A stretch of DNA of 64,000 nucleotides from Amphibalanus amphitrite (lineage: Eukaryota > Arthropoda > Thecostraca > Balanomorpha > Balanidae), in the NCBI RefSeq assembly GCF_019059575.1, contig NW_024882712.1:62001-126000 (forward strand). The letters run 5' to 3'. The notes below the pieces were generated by a model. It saw only the letters and a program-made list of their open reading frames with translations, ran no database searches and was not told the DNA's origin. Position numbers and translations under genes: made by a program. This document shows, in pieces, positions 33,680 through 46,247 of this stretch; within the stretch, counting starts at the first letter, position 1, and every line of letters starts with the position of its first letter.

Positions 33680-35280
33680 TCAGGTCAGGTCAGGTCAACC
33701 GGTAGGGGTCGTGACGGGTATTCGTAATACCTGTCATACGCCTCTGACAGCTTCGTAACATGTTACGAAGGCACCAAAACTACTTCGTAAACTTTCAAAT
33801 GGTTGCTAAATTCGAATTCAGCTCCAAAAACTAGTCTAGAAACATGTAAAACTCGAAAAAGTGAACCGAGGTCACCAAAGGTCAGTGACCTGACCTGACC
33901 TTCAGATGACCTTGACACCCACCCTAATAGACACCCCCTAGGAAGCAGCATCATATCACATGTTTGGACGTTTGAAACCATGAAAAGCTTGCAAACGCGC
34001 GGCTAATGCGAGCCGACATAGGACGCAGAATCGCGATTCCGGCCAAATATGGTCTCGGAAAAGAGGTCACAGGTCAAAGGTCATTTGGGTCAGGGTCATG
34101 AAATTTTAAGGGTAGGTGTAAAATTGATCAATTCGTGGGTACTGAAAGCTTCGTCGCGATCGGCCGCTTTTTACGCGAGTTATTCGCGAAAAACCCTAGG
34201 GGGGTTGCATCAACCCCCCCGTTAAGGTCTAATGTCAACTAGTGACCTCTGAGGTCACGACAATTGACCCAAGATACGGGCTTGGTTTCCGCTAAATGAC
34301 TTCGCAAAAATTGCCACAGAGCCGCGATTTCTGCATCATCGTGCTTACCTTGCTAAGGCGCGTCGAATGGTATACTTTTTGTTTGGTTGAGGTCAACCTA
34401 AGGTTGACCTGACCTGCCCTTGACCTCGGGTCAAGGGCAGGTCAGAGCCCCTCATGTCATGAGGTTGGTCGAATGAGGTCATATCGCATATCAAGTTTCA
34501 GCACTTTGTCGCCGGCGTGACTCGAGCTATCACGAAAAAACCATATGGGAGGAGGCGGGTGCTGCCCCCTCTGCGGCGAGGGTAAATCAATATTGACGCA
34601 ATGGTGACGTCACGGTCGCCGTCGACGTCACCATTCAAATCAGAGTCATTGACTTGTGCCGACTATCAAGTTTAATATTGATGCTTCAACGGATCTGATC
34701 TTATCAGCCGAAAACACATTACATTCCTTTTTACTCGCTAGATGGCAGAAGCGTCAAACGCCTGAATGTATGCTGTGCCGCAATGCCGGCTCTATTGTAT
34801 ATAACCGCCTAAATGAATGGCGGAGTAATGAGGGATCCGGGAAAACCACTACCTCTTTAGAACTGATGAGTGATGACTCTCACGAAACTGAAGCTTTTGA
34901 AGACGATTACCGAGTGTGGTAAATGAGTCTGGTATTTTTGATTTTAGCCAAGCATTTACTCGCTAGATGACGCAGACGTGTCAAACGCCTGAAAGCATGT
35001 TGCGCCGCAGTGCCACCTCTTCCGTATGTAGCCGCATGAATGAAGATTTAAGCGGAATTGGCTCAGCCGTTGTCGCCTATGTGTACCTACATAGAGGTCC
35101 AACCATGCCGCTGAAATTGATCTATCATTCAAAGCTTCATAACAATGCGCGGAGTAATTTTCCTAACAAACGCAAAAAAAACTAATAGGTGTGGTTAAAA
35201 ACGCCCCTGCCCCACTCGGGCGGAGGTTAATGTGTTGTGGTAGCAAACTCATTAATTGTTTCCGTCTAGTCTTCTATTTG
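33680..35280. repeat. D1: AGGTCA/CRE-rich block, first copy
   Basis: The block opens with overlapping GGTCA repeats (33680-33698). It holds many AGGTCA words in both orientations, including three spaced by one base at 34064-34083. A 32-bp inverted repeat at 34602-34633 contains TGACGTCA. Two diverged ~225-bp repeats starting TACTCGCTAGATG lie at about 34733 and 34958. From about 34500 it matches D2. No convincing gene is seen (longest frame 88 codons, 34656-34922). It ends against an A-type tail. Confidence 0.7.
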
Positions 35281-35399
35281 GATTCGCGGCCAAGTATGCA
35301 AAACATAGCCCGGTGAAGGACTGCTCCGGCTGTTTTTTCAATAGAAAAACACAATTCTAACGAATAGTGTTTGTCTAATGAAGAAACAGCCTGCGGTTA
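35281..35399 (+). repeat. A-type tail of the D1 unit
   Basis: Only the last ~119 bp of A are present, with a variant E1 (GTCTAATGAAGAAACAGCC before TGCGGTTA). This unit shares its 3' end, not its interior, with ordinary units. Confidence 0.85.
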
Positions 35400-36344
35400 C
35401 CCACCGCCAAACGAGAGGATGAGCCTGGCACGTGCAGACCGGAGTGGGTGTGCTACGAGCTGACGAACAGGACACTCTACTAACCACTCTAGCGGTGTGC
35501 AAAATTTGAGTGCAATCGGTCCTGCCGTTTTCGAGATCTTGAAGCGGCACCCTTCACGTGCGCACGTGCAAGCTGGGTCCCAATTGTGTTGTGCACGGCA
35601 CCCTAGTTGCCGGTCTCTAGCGGTGTACCGAATTTGAGCTAAATCGGCCCAGTCAATTTCAAGATCTGGAAGCGACCCCTGCACGTGCGCACGTGCAGTT
35701 GCAATCCAACCGTGACACATACCAATACATACTAACTGACTTGTGCACGGCACCCTACTGATAAGTCTCTAGAAGTGTGCCGAATTTGAATTCAATCGGC
35801 CCAGCCGTTCCTGAGATCTGAAAGCGTCACCCTGCACGTGCGCACGTGCAACCTGGGGCCCAGCTGACCTGTGCAAGACACCCTACTGCGCGGTCTCTAG
35901 CGGTGTGCCAAATCTAAGCACAATTGGCCCGGCCGTTCTCGAGATCTGGAAGCGTCACCCTGCACGTGCGCACGTGCAGCTGCACCCCAACCGTAGCACA
36001 TGGAAAGGCATGGTCCGGCGGGTGCCTACATCCTTGTGTAGTTTCAGCAGAATCTCCTCAGGCATTGCCGTGGTACTGTCATTACAACAAAAGTGACACC
36101 TCTCCGTTTTACACGTGTCACGTGCAGTAGGGGTCACCCGCATGCATCGTCCATAGTAAAATACTTGTAAGAAGGGTATAAACTACCCCACACACAAAAC
36201 CGCAAGTGTATCGGTCCACTGGTTGCGGAGATAGAAGTCGTACAAAAGCGTCCCCACGGCGGCCGGCCGCTAATATTTAGCATTTAATCGCATCCTTCTA
36301 TGGGAGGTATCCCTGTCACCTGTTCGTATACTGTCTGAGCCAAG
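35400..36344 (+). repeat. B13: B block without E2, four palindromes
   Basis: It starts in the spacer at CCACCGCCAAACGAGAGG. Palindromes lie near 35555, 35683, 35833 and 35962. The tail is complete and followed by A with no C. Confidence 0.84.
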
Positions 36345-37193
36345 GCAATATATGTATAGGTCTGAGCTCAAATCTCGATAGAGTCTTTTTTTTTTACTTA
36401 ATTTCTCAAAAACGGCAAAACGTGCAATAGCGGTCTATATGTCATTGGAAAGAGCATCAAAAGTCGTATAACCTATCAACTTTTCACTTAAACATATCTT
36501 CAACGTAAAAAGTTATTAAGCACCAAAGACGCTCCCACTGACTTTGCATGTTAAAAATTTTCTTTTTTTAACGAGCTTAAAAAGACCAAACGAATTCTGA
36601 GAGCTTAACGAAGCATAACAACATGTTCTATGGTCGTTTCTCAACAGGTTCTGACAGTTTAAACAAAATCGTATCATATAGTTTTGTACAATGAACAAAT
36701 GAAAATGTCTCTGCAAAAACGCCCATTGACTTAACATGGGGAGCAAAAAAACTTCAACTTCAAACTCGTGCAACTCAAATTAACGAATTCTGACGGGTAT
36801 ACGACGCACACGGGCGTGTACCTGAATGTGTGGGCCATAAAATGGTGGGCAACAAACCATACCTTGATCCGCGATTTTTTCCGCTATTCCCGATCGTGCA
36901 AGAAGTGTCCAAAACCCCGTTGACTTAACATGGGGAAAATGGAATCGCACGTGCCACGCGCAAAAGAATTCTGAGCGAGTAGCGACCGGTGCCATCAGGT
37001 AGATCGCCTGCGGGAGCCCATACCCTGAAATTTTTACGAAGATTGAGCCATTTGTTTAGGCCCCTGTCAAGTTGCCCCAATTCGCTGCCAGACTTGCAAA
37101 ACATAGCCCGGAGAACGACCGCTCCGGTTGTTTTTCAATAGAAAAACACAATTCTAACGAATAGTGTTTGTCTTTTCAAACAACCTGCGGTTA
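36345..37193 (+). repeat. A13: A block, second subtype
   Basis: A complete block. Its CACGTG pair is reduced to one box (GTGCCACGCGCAAAAG), as in A12, A20 and A21. Confidence 0.85.
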
Positions 37194-37777
37194 TTTCACT
37201 ATAAAATATATCCGCAACGGAGGTGCCCAAATTTGCACGTGTGCCACGTGATCGCCGGTGGTGTAAGCAGGACTTGTCTCCTCACTGATTGCACCATTTC
37301 AGTATTCCTGGCTTGTGCTGTTTTCGGTCTCTAGCGGTGTACCAAATTTGAACTAAATCGGCCCGGCCGGTCACGAGATCTGGAAGCGTCACCCTGCACG
37401 TGCGCACGTGCAGCGGCACCCCTACCGTGGCACATGAAAATGGATCGCCTAGTAGGTGACTACCTCCATGCCAAGTTTCAGCGCAATCGGCCCAGTAATT
37501 ACCGAGTTATTGCACTAATTACAAAACTGACATCTCTCCGTTTTACACGTGTCACGTGCAGTAGTGGTCACCCGCATGCATCGTCCATAGTAAAATACTT
37601 GTAAGAAGGGTATACCCTACCCCACACAAAAAACCGCAAGTGTATCGGTCCCCTGGTTGCGGAGATATAACTCCTGCAAAAACGTTCCCACGGCGGCCGG
37701 CTGCTTATGTTTAGTATTAAATCGCATCCTTCAATAAGAGGTATCCCCGTCACCTGTTCGTATACTGTCTGAGCCAA
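37194..37777 (+). repeat. B14: B block starting in the G-type tail
   Basis: It begins at TTTCACTATAAAATATATCC, sequence otherwise seen after the T-poor blocks (49806, 62172). One palindrome lies near 37395, then a full tail. Confidence 0.83.
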
Positions 37778-38623
37778 GACCATATATAGGTCCGAGGTCA
37801 AATCTCGGTAATGTCGTGCTTTTTTACTAAATTTCTCAAAAACGGCACAACGTGCAATAACGCTCTGTATATCATTGGAAAGAGCATCAAAAGTTGTATA
37901 ACCTATAAACTTTTCACTTAAATATATCTTTAACGTAAAAAGTTATTAAGCAGCAAAGACGCTCCCATTGACTTTCCATGTTAAAATTTTTCATTTGTAA
38001 ACGAGGTTAAAAAGAAGAAACGAATTTGCACAGCTTCAAGAAGCATAACAACATGTTCTATGGTCTTTTCTCAACAAGTCCTGGAAGTTTAAACAAAATC
38101 GTATCATATAATTTTGTACAATGAGCGAATGAAAATGTCTCTGCAAAAACGCCCATTGACTTAACATGGGGAGCGAAAAAGTTCAACTTTGACCTCGTGC
38201 AAAGACACGTTACGAAGTTCTGAGGGGTATACGCCGCACACTAGCGTGTACCCAAACGTGTTTGCCATAAAATGCTGGGAAGAAAACCACCTCTTCCTTG
38301 GCTCGTTTTCCCGCCATTGGCGATCGCGCAAAAAGTGTCCAAAACCCCGTTGACTTAACATGGGGAAAATGGAATCGCACGTGCCACGTGCCACGAGGTT
38401 TTAAGCGAGTAGCGACCGGTGCCATCCGGTAGATCGCCTCCGGGAGCCCATACCCTGAACTTTTTACGAAGATTGAGCGATTCGTCTAGGCTGGAATCAA
38501 GTTGCCCCAATTCGCTGCCAGACTTGCAAAACATAGCCCGGAGAAGGACCGCTCCGGTTGTTTTTCAATAGAAAAACACAATTCTAACGAATAGTGTTTG
38601 TCTTTTCAAACAACCTGCGGTTA
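37778..38623 (+). repeat. A14: A block
   Basis: A complete block, with a first module of the second subtype and a third module of the first subtype, so it looks mosaic. Confidence 0.86.
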
Positions 38624-39640
38624 CCAGCATCTGCGATGCTGGGCTCCGCATCGCTGGACCGCAGGTTGTTTGAGCAAGCACCTTTGGAAACGCAGCAAAA
38701 ACGCCCGCCGCCAAACGAGAGGATGAGCCTTGCACGTGCAGACCGGAGTCGGTGTGCTATGGACTGACGTGCACGGCACCCTATTCGCCGGTCTATAGCG
38801 GTGTGCCAAATTTGAGTGCAATCGACCCGGCCGTTTTCGAGATCTGGAAGCGTGACCCTGCACGTGCGCACGTGCAGCCTGGGCCCTAATTGACTTGTGC
38901 ACGGCACTCTATTCGCCGGTTTCTAGCGATGTACCAAATTTAATCTGAATCGGCCCAGCCGTTTCCAAGATCGGGAAACGACCCCTACACGTGCGCACGT
39001 GCAGCTGCACCCCAACCGCGGCACATGAAAATACATACTTACTGACTTGTGCACGGCACCCTACTAACTAGTCTCTAGTGGTATGCCAAATTTGAGCACA
39101 GTCGGTCCAACCGTTCTTGAGATATGGAAGCGTCAGCCTGCACGTGCGCACGTGCAAACTGGGTCCCATCTGACTTGTGCACGGCACCCTACTCGCCGAG
39201 CCCTAACGGTGTGCCAACTTTGATCACAATCGGCCCAGTCGTTCTCGAGATCTGGAAGCGTCACCCTGCCCGTGCGCACGTGCAGCGGCACCCCAACCGT
39301 GACACATGGAAATGCATTGCGCGGCGGGTGCCTACAACCATGCCAAGTATCAGCGCAATCGGCAAACTAACTACAGAGTTATTAGACTTGTTACTGAACT
39401 GACTTCTTTTCGTTTTGCACGTGGCACGTGCATTAGGGGTCACCCATACGCATCGAGAGTAGCACACTACGTGTAAGAAAGGAAGGAGCTATCCCACACA
39501 AAAGACCGCGAGTGAATCGGTCCAGTGGTTGCAGAGATATAAGGTTTGTACAGGCACCCCACAGGCGGCCTACTGCTAATATTTAGCAATAATCAGTGTC
39601 GCATCCGCACACGGGAGGTATCGCCGTCACCTATTCGTAT
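38624..39640 (+). repeat. B15: B block, four palindromes
   Basis: E2 has one altered base (GCATCGCTGG). Palindromes lie near 38860, 38987, 39140 and 39270. The tail is of the second subtype, as in B11, B21 and B22. Confidence 0.84.
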
Positions 39641-40496
39641 ACTCTAATGTGGTTGGGTTCAAGTCACAGTCGAGCCCTGCTTTTTTACAACTTTTCTTAA
39701 AAACGGCACATCGTGCAGTGACGTTCTATACATTATTGGAAAGAGCATCGAAAGTTGTATGTTTTATTAACTTTTCACTTTGATATATCTGTAACGTAAA
39801 AAGTTATTAAGCAACAAAGACGCTCCCATTGACTTTCCATGTTAAAAATTTTCATTTTCAAACGAACTTTATTAGAAAAAACGATTTCTGCCAGCTTAAC
39901 GAAGCATAACGGCATGTACTATGCTCTTTCCTTTACAAGATATAAGAGCTTGGGCGAAATCTATCTCTAAAATTTTGTACAAAGATCGAATGAAAATGTC
40001 TCTGCAAAGTCTCGACATCGCCGTCCATTGACTTAACATGGGACACAGCAAAATTCCAACTTTGACCTCGTGCAAAGACACGTTCCGAGATTCTGAGGGG
40101 TATACAGCGCACACTAGCGTGTACCCAAACGTGTTTGCCATAAAATGCTGGGAAGAAAACCACCTCTTCCTTGGCTCGTTTTCCCGCTATTGGCGATCGC
40201 GCAAAAAGTGTCCAAAACCCCGTTCACTTAACACGGGGAAAATGGAATCGCACGTGCCACGTGCCACGAGGTTTTAAGCGAGTAGCGACCGATGCCATAA
40301 GGTAGATCGCCTCCGGGAGCCTATACACTGAACTTTTTACGAAGATTGTACATTTCGTCTAGGCCCCAATCAAGATGTCTCGATTCGCTGCCAGACTTGC
40401 AAAACATAGCCCGGAGAACGACCGCTCCGGTTGTTTTTCAATAGAAAAACACAATTCTAACGAATAGTGTTTGTCTTTTCAAACAACCTGCGGTTA
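39641..40496 (+). repeat. A15: divergent A* block
   Basis: The second module reads GACATCGCCGTCCATTG and is longer than usual. GTTCAAGTC is at 39657-39665. The terminus is normal. Confidence 0.84.
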
Positions 40497-41570
40497 CCCC
40501 ATTGACTTATAATAGTGAGGTCACATGACCGACCTGACCTCATGTGACCTTTGAAAAATACGAGTTATACAAGTTGGACATCCTGGGAGGCTACTACGTC
40601 CTGTAAGTTTCATCTTTCTGTGAAAGTTCCTCTGGTACTGAGGGCGGTGCGAAGTTGCGACCTCTGAGGACAGTGCAGAAGTTCACTTATGACGTCATAG
40701 GTCAGTGACCTTACGTAACCAGAAAATGTGGTCGAAGTCATAAGATCCGGCTTAAATCATAGGTTAGGTATTCCAAGTTTCAGCACTTTTGTCTCCGGCG
40801 TGTCCCGAGCTATCACGAAAAACCCTATGGGAAGAGGCGGGTGCTGCCCCTCTGCCGGCGAGGGTTAATCAATATTGACGCAATGGTGACGTCACGGTCG
40901 CCGTCGACGTCACCATTCGAATCAGAGTCATTGAATTGTGCCGAATATCAAGTTTAAGATTGATGCTTCAACGGATCTGTATATCAGTCGAAAACACCTT
41001 ACATTCCTTTTTACTCGCTAGATGGCAGAAGCGTCAAACGCCTGAATGTATGCTGTGCCGCAATGCCGGCTCTATTGTATATAACCGCCTAAATAAATGG
41101 CGGAGTAATGAGGGATCCGGGAAAACCACTATCTCTTTAGAACTGATGACTCGCACGAGACTGGAGCTTTTGAGGACGATTATCGAGTATGGTAAATGCG
41201 TCTGGCATTTTAGCCAAACATTCCGTTTTACTCGCTAGATGACGCAGAAGTGTCAAACGCCTGAAAGCATGTTGCGCCGGAGTGCCACCTCTTCTGTATG
41301 CAGCCGCATGGATGAAGATTTAAGCGCAATTGGCGCAGCCGTTCTCGCCGGTGTGTGCCTACATAGAGGTCCAACCATGCCGCTGAAATTGATCTATCAT
41401 ACAAAGCTTTATAACAATGCGCGTAGTGATTTTCTTAACAAACGCAAAAAAGCTAATAGGTGTGGCTAAAAACACCTTCGCCCCACTCGGGCGGAGGTTA
41501 ATGTGTTTTGGTAGCAAACTCGCCGATTGTTCCCTGTTCGAGTCTTCTACTGCAATCACAAACACATTTC
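40497..41570. repeat. D2: AGGTCA/CRE-rich block, second copy
   Basis: It starts straight after GGTTA at CCCCATTGACTTATAATAG. It contains the same 32-bp CRE inverted repeat (40884-40915) and the two ~225-bp repeats. It is shorter than D1 at the left, so it is 5'-truncated relative to D1. Confidence 0.72.
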
Positions 41571-41690
41571 GATTCGCGGCCAACCATGCAAAACATAACC
41601 CGGTGAAGGACTGCTCCGGTTGTTTTTTTCAATAGAAAAGCACAATTCTAACGAATGGTGTTTGTCTAATGAAGAAACAACCTGCGGTTA
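41571..41690 (+). repeat. A-type tail of the D2 unit
   Basis: A 120-bp tail with the same GTCTAATGAAGAAAC variant E1 as the D1 unit, confirming a separate unit type. Confidence 0.85.
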
Positions 41691-42643
41691 CCCGCCGCCA
41701 AACGAGAGGATGAGATTGGCACGTGCAGACCGGAGTGGGTGTGCTACGAACTGACGAACAGGACACTCTACTAACCACTCTAGCGGTGTGCAAAATTTGA
41801 GTGCAATCGGCCCGGCCATTTTCGAGATATTGAAGCGGCACCCTTCACGTGCGCACGTGCAAGCTGGGTCCCAACTGACTTGTGCACGGCACTCTAGTTG
41901 CCGGTCTCTAGCGGTGTACCGAATTTAAGCTCAATCGGCCCAGCCGTTTTCAAGATCCGGAAGCGACCCCTACAAGTGCGCACGTGCAGTTGCACCCCAA
42001 CCGTGACACATGAATATACATACTAACTGACTTGTGCACAGCACCCTACTAACCAGTCTCTAAAGGTGTGCCGAACTTGAATGCAATCGGCCAAGCCGTT
42101 CCTGAGATCTGGAAACGTCACCCTGCACGTGCGCACGTGCAACTTGGGGCCCAGCTGACCTGTGGAAGGCACCATACTGCGCGGTCTCTAGCGGTGTGCC
42201 AAATCTAAGCACAATCGGCCCGGCCGTTCTCGAGATCTGGAAGCGTCACCCTGCACGTGCGCACGTGCAGTTGCACCCCAGCCGTAGCACATGGAAAGGC
42301 ATGGTCCGGCGGGTGCCTACATCCTTGTGTATGTAGTTTCAGCAGAATCTCACCAGTAATTACCGTGTTATTGTCATCACAACAAAAGTGACCCCTCTCC
42401 GTTTTACACGTGTCACGTGCAGTAGGGGTCACCCGCATGCTTCGTCCATAGTAAAATACTTCTCCGGAAGGGTATACGCAACCCCATACAAAAAACCGCA
42501 AGTGTATCGGTCCAGCGGTTGCGGAGATAGGTCGTACAAAAACGTCCTCACGGCTGCCGGCCGCTAATATTCAGCATTAAATTCGTGTCGCATCCTTCTA
42601 TGGGAGGTATCCCCGTCACCTGTTCGTATACTGTCTGAGTCAA
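41691..42643 (+). repeat. B16: B block without E2, four palindromes
   Basis: It starts at CCCGCCGCCAAACG, close to the B13 start. Palindromes lie near 41846, 41975 (one mismatch), 42125 and 42254. Confidence 0.84.
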
Positions 42644-43498
42644 GACCATATATAGGTTTGAGCTCAAATCTCGGTAATGTCGTGCTTTTTTACTTAATTC
42701 CTCAAAAACGGCACGACGTGCAATAACGTTCTATATATCATTGGAAAGAGCATCAAAAGTTGTATAACCTATCAACTTTTCACTTAAATATATCTCAAAT
42801 GTAAAAAGTTATTAAGCAACAAAGACGCTCCCATTGACTTTCCATGTTAAATTTTTTCATTTGTAAAGAAGCCTAAAGACAACAAACGAATTCTGACAGC
42901 TTAACGAAACATAACAACATGTTCTATGGTCTTTTCTCAACAAGTTCTGAAAGTTTAAACAAAATCGTATCATATAATTTTGTACAATGAACGAATGAAA
43001 ATGTCTCTGCAAAAACGCCCATTGACTTAATTAACATGGGGAGCGAAAAAAGTTCAACTTTGACCTCGTGCAAAGACACGTTACGAAATTCTGAGGGGTA
43101 TAGTACGGCGCACACTAGCGTGTACCCAAACGTGTTTGCCATAAAATTCTAGGAAGAAAACCACCTGCTTCTTGGCTCGTTTTCCCGCTATTGGCGATCG
43201 CGCAAAAAAGTGTCCAAAACCCCATTGACTTAACATGGGGAAAATGAAATCGCACGTGCCACGTGCCACGAGGTTTAAAGCGAGTAGCGACCGGTGCCAT
43301 CAGGTAGCTCGCCTGCGGGAGCCCATACCCTGAAATTTTTACGAAGATTGAGCGATTCGTTTAGGAGAGGCTCAACTTGTCTCGATTCGCTGCCAGACAT
43401 GCAAAACATAGCCCGGAGAAGGACCGCTCCGGTTGTTTTTCAATAGAAAAACACAATTCTAACGAATAGTGTTTGTCTTTTCAAACAACCTGCGGTTA
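42644..43498 (+). repeat. A16: A block
   Basis: A complete block with a small TTAA duplication in the second module (GACTTAATTAACATGG) and a GAGAGGCTCAACTTG ending shared with A23. Confidence 0.86.
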
Positions 43499-43867
43499 CC
43501 TACCAAGACACGTGGAAATGCATCGCCTGGAATGTGTCTACCTCCATGCCAAGTTTTAGCGCAATCGGCCCAGTAATTACCGCGAGCTATTGCACTTATT
43601 ACAAAACAGGCACCTCTTGGCTTTGCACGTGGAACGTGCGTTAGGGGTCACCCATATGCATCGAGAGTAGCACACTATGTGAAAGAAGGAAAAAAGCTAC
43701 CCAACACAAAAAACCGCACGTGTATCAGCCCAGTGGTTGCCGAGATATAAGTCGTACAAAAACGTCCCCACGGCGGCCGGCCGCTATTTAGCAGTAAAAT
43801 CGTGTCGCATCCTTCTATGGGAGGTATCCCCGTCACCTGTTCGTATACTGTCTGAGCAAAGACCATA
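43499..43867 (+). repeat. B17: B block reduced to its tail
   Basis: It starts at CCTACCAAGACACGTGG, after the last palindrome position, and keeps the tail. The sequence matches B7 and B10. Confidence 0.86.
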
Positions 43868-44361
43868 CGTTACGGTCCAAACTCCATAGTGAGGCGGACA
43901 TACGAATTTACGAGAGTTTAGCGACGAAATGATTCACTTAATTGTTAAGTAATGGGTACCATTAGGTAGACCATAAATTTTATCTAGCATCTCACCGTAG
44001 ATGCAGTAAAAAGTGCTTTACTTTTCAATGTATATAAAGACTTGCTCAGCTCAATCAGTTCACTCTGTATTGGCTCAAGCCGTATCATGCGAACGCAATG
44101 CAAACTAGAGCACCGACAGCGCAGCGCTCCCCAACTCACTGCTCGCCCAGTCCACCCGGGCCGCCGCCACGACGGCCCCCCGCAAGTAGGCATCCCGCAC
44201 TGCACCGACAGCCGCGGGCGACCAGCTGACCGGCCAGCTGACCGGCCAGCAGCCGGCGGGCGGCAGGGCGCGGATGGCCGACCCGCCGGCGCGGCGAGGG
44301 AGGGGAGGAACGCAGCTGAAAGACCCGACTACATATATATCAAAGAAACATTATATGTAAT
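43868..44361 (+). mobile_element. C17, left part: C element split by a hAT element
   Basis: Intact left TIR, six-C tract and TATATAAA at 44031. It is interrupted after TATGTAAT and resumes at 45936. Confidence 0.7.
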
Positions 44362-45935
44362 CAGGGTTACTTTTAAAGGGGGGGAAGAGGGGAATTTCCC
44401 CCCTTCGAAAATTCCGCTCCCCCTTTCAAATCGTGTCTGAACGGCTAGGGAGGGAAGGGGGAATTTCCCCCTTTCAAATTTATTTTGGAGCCCATTTTCA
44501 ATCAATTCGCTATTCAGATTCTATAGTCATCGTTAATCAGATTCTCGTCATCAATCAACGTTGCTGGCGTTAAGATAATTATTAATTTTCAATTTTCGGT
44601 TCCATCCAACCATTTTACGTTCAGTGCAGCAGGAACTCCAGATTTGACCCGATACCGATCGGATAGTCGGTGGGACCGTCTCTTGTCTTGTCTCTTCCGT
44701 CTTTTCGCAATCACTGACATATCGGTACAGGCGTCGGCGTAGAAACCGGCGGGGGACGGGATTACCTCTCCGAACCAAGGGTGGATACAGGGGGAGGGGG
44801 GCAATGGGCCATGGCCCCTCCTTTGACGCAAAAAGAAGGTGACCCCCTTTTGGACCCCCTTTTATATTCTGTGTTCTTTCTCAGAAACGACCCATTTATT
44901 CACGATTATTTTCACTTTTTCATCGACGCCAAGGGCAAGGCCAGACATCTAAAATTTTTGTCCCAATATGACAATGGCCGTGTTTAACCATCCTCCAAAC
45001 CGGAATCATTGAAGGAAAAACAACGTTATTTTTGTCCCATAGGCATCAAAGCTTTGAGTAATAAATGACTTTTCTCTTTATGCAGCATTCACGTTCATCT
45101 GCTTTGCATGCAGAGCAGGGCGCAAAAAAAAATGTACCTCATCACAGCCGGCTTTCCCAATGGAACTTTCACTGCTCACTAATACTAATAGTAATAATTC
45201 AAGTTTTGTGCTTCATTAGTTTTTGTTCGGATATCACTGCCCACCTTGTAGTTGTAGAGGTTGCAGTTTTGTAGCGCCGTCGTTTCTCTACATACACGAC
45301 CACACAAAGAACTTTGGAATTGCTCGTTAACTGTAGCTTTTGTGAGCGTTTAAGAATTTCATGTTTTTTGCTCATTTTTGCTCGAACAGTTTGACATCAA
45401 TTACTCCTGACCTAAGGTGACCTAAGACTTGAAATTTTGTGCGAAGGTTTCAAATTGATGCCCGGTAAGGTACTAAAAATTTGGCGGCGCTGCGCGCCGC
45501 CGTTTTTCGCTTTTCAAGAAAACCCACATGGGGGCCAAAATGACCTCCAATCAGGGCGCGGATTAACCTCTCTCTTTAGAAAGGCGTTACTTAATGTTTG
45601 GCCGGGGTATACCTACTAGTTATTGATACCACTGATAGGTTGATACTACTGATTGGCATTTGCAAGGGCGCAGTCAAGTTGGGACCTCCCCCGCCCCTTA
45701 CAGCCAAGGTAGGTGCGTATATTTTTAAGCAAAATTATTTTTTGGCAACCTTCCAAAATAAAGTGGCTGAAACCCGAGGAAAGAATAGGATTTGGGGGTA
45801 GGTAAGGTTCTGCGGGCTCCATCCTAACGAAAAACCTAATGGTATTGCCGCCCACCCCCCTTTCAGATGCCCCTGGATCCGCCTTTGCCCCGAACTTTAT
45901 TCCCCCTCTCAACTTTTCCTGTAAAAGTAACCCTG
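44362..45935. mobile_element. 1,574-bp hAT element, non-autonomous
   Basis: The terminal inverted repeats CAGGGTTACTTTTAAAGG and CAGGGTTACTTTTACAGG (right end inverted) differ at one base. An exact 8-bp duplication, TATGTAAT, flanks it (44354-44361 and 45936-45943), and C7 shows the empty site. The left part repeats GGGGAATTTCCCC (near 44389 and 44457), a kappa-B-like palindrome. No transposase frame is visible. Its absence from the sister copies C7 and C10 places the insertion after their duplication. Confidence 0.82.
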
Positions 45936-46247
45936 TATGTAATCATCGATGACGCGACATAAATCTGCTTTATTGGGGTTAGCGGTGTAGTCTGTGATGC
46001 CATCACAATGAAAATAGGCGCCTAGTTTTGTACAGCATCAAATTCTGATTCCATAACGACTCTCGCTAGTCCATTTTCAATTGTAAATAAGCCTTTTATT
46101 GCGATGCAAAGTCCCGAAATGGTGCCGACGGCGGCCGGTCCCCCGATGGTACCATACCATAGATGGTAAACAGGTTAGTTCACATTCCCGCCGCTATGCG
46201 GGCGGCGGCGGCGCCACCTGTCCTCGTGTCCGCCTGACACCGTAACG
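45936..46247 (+). mobile_element. C17, right part
   Basis: It continues to ACACCGTAACG. The words GGCGCCTAG and TACAGCATC are shared with C7. Confidence 0.7.

Noticed and set aside
34656-34922. 88-codon frame in D1 and its 100-codon counterpart in D2 (40936-41238) as a gene
   Set aside because: The two translations share a central part but diverge by frame changes at both ends, which fits decaying repeat DNA better than a maintained protein.
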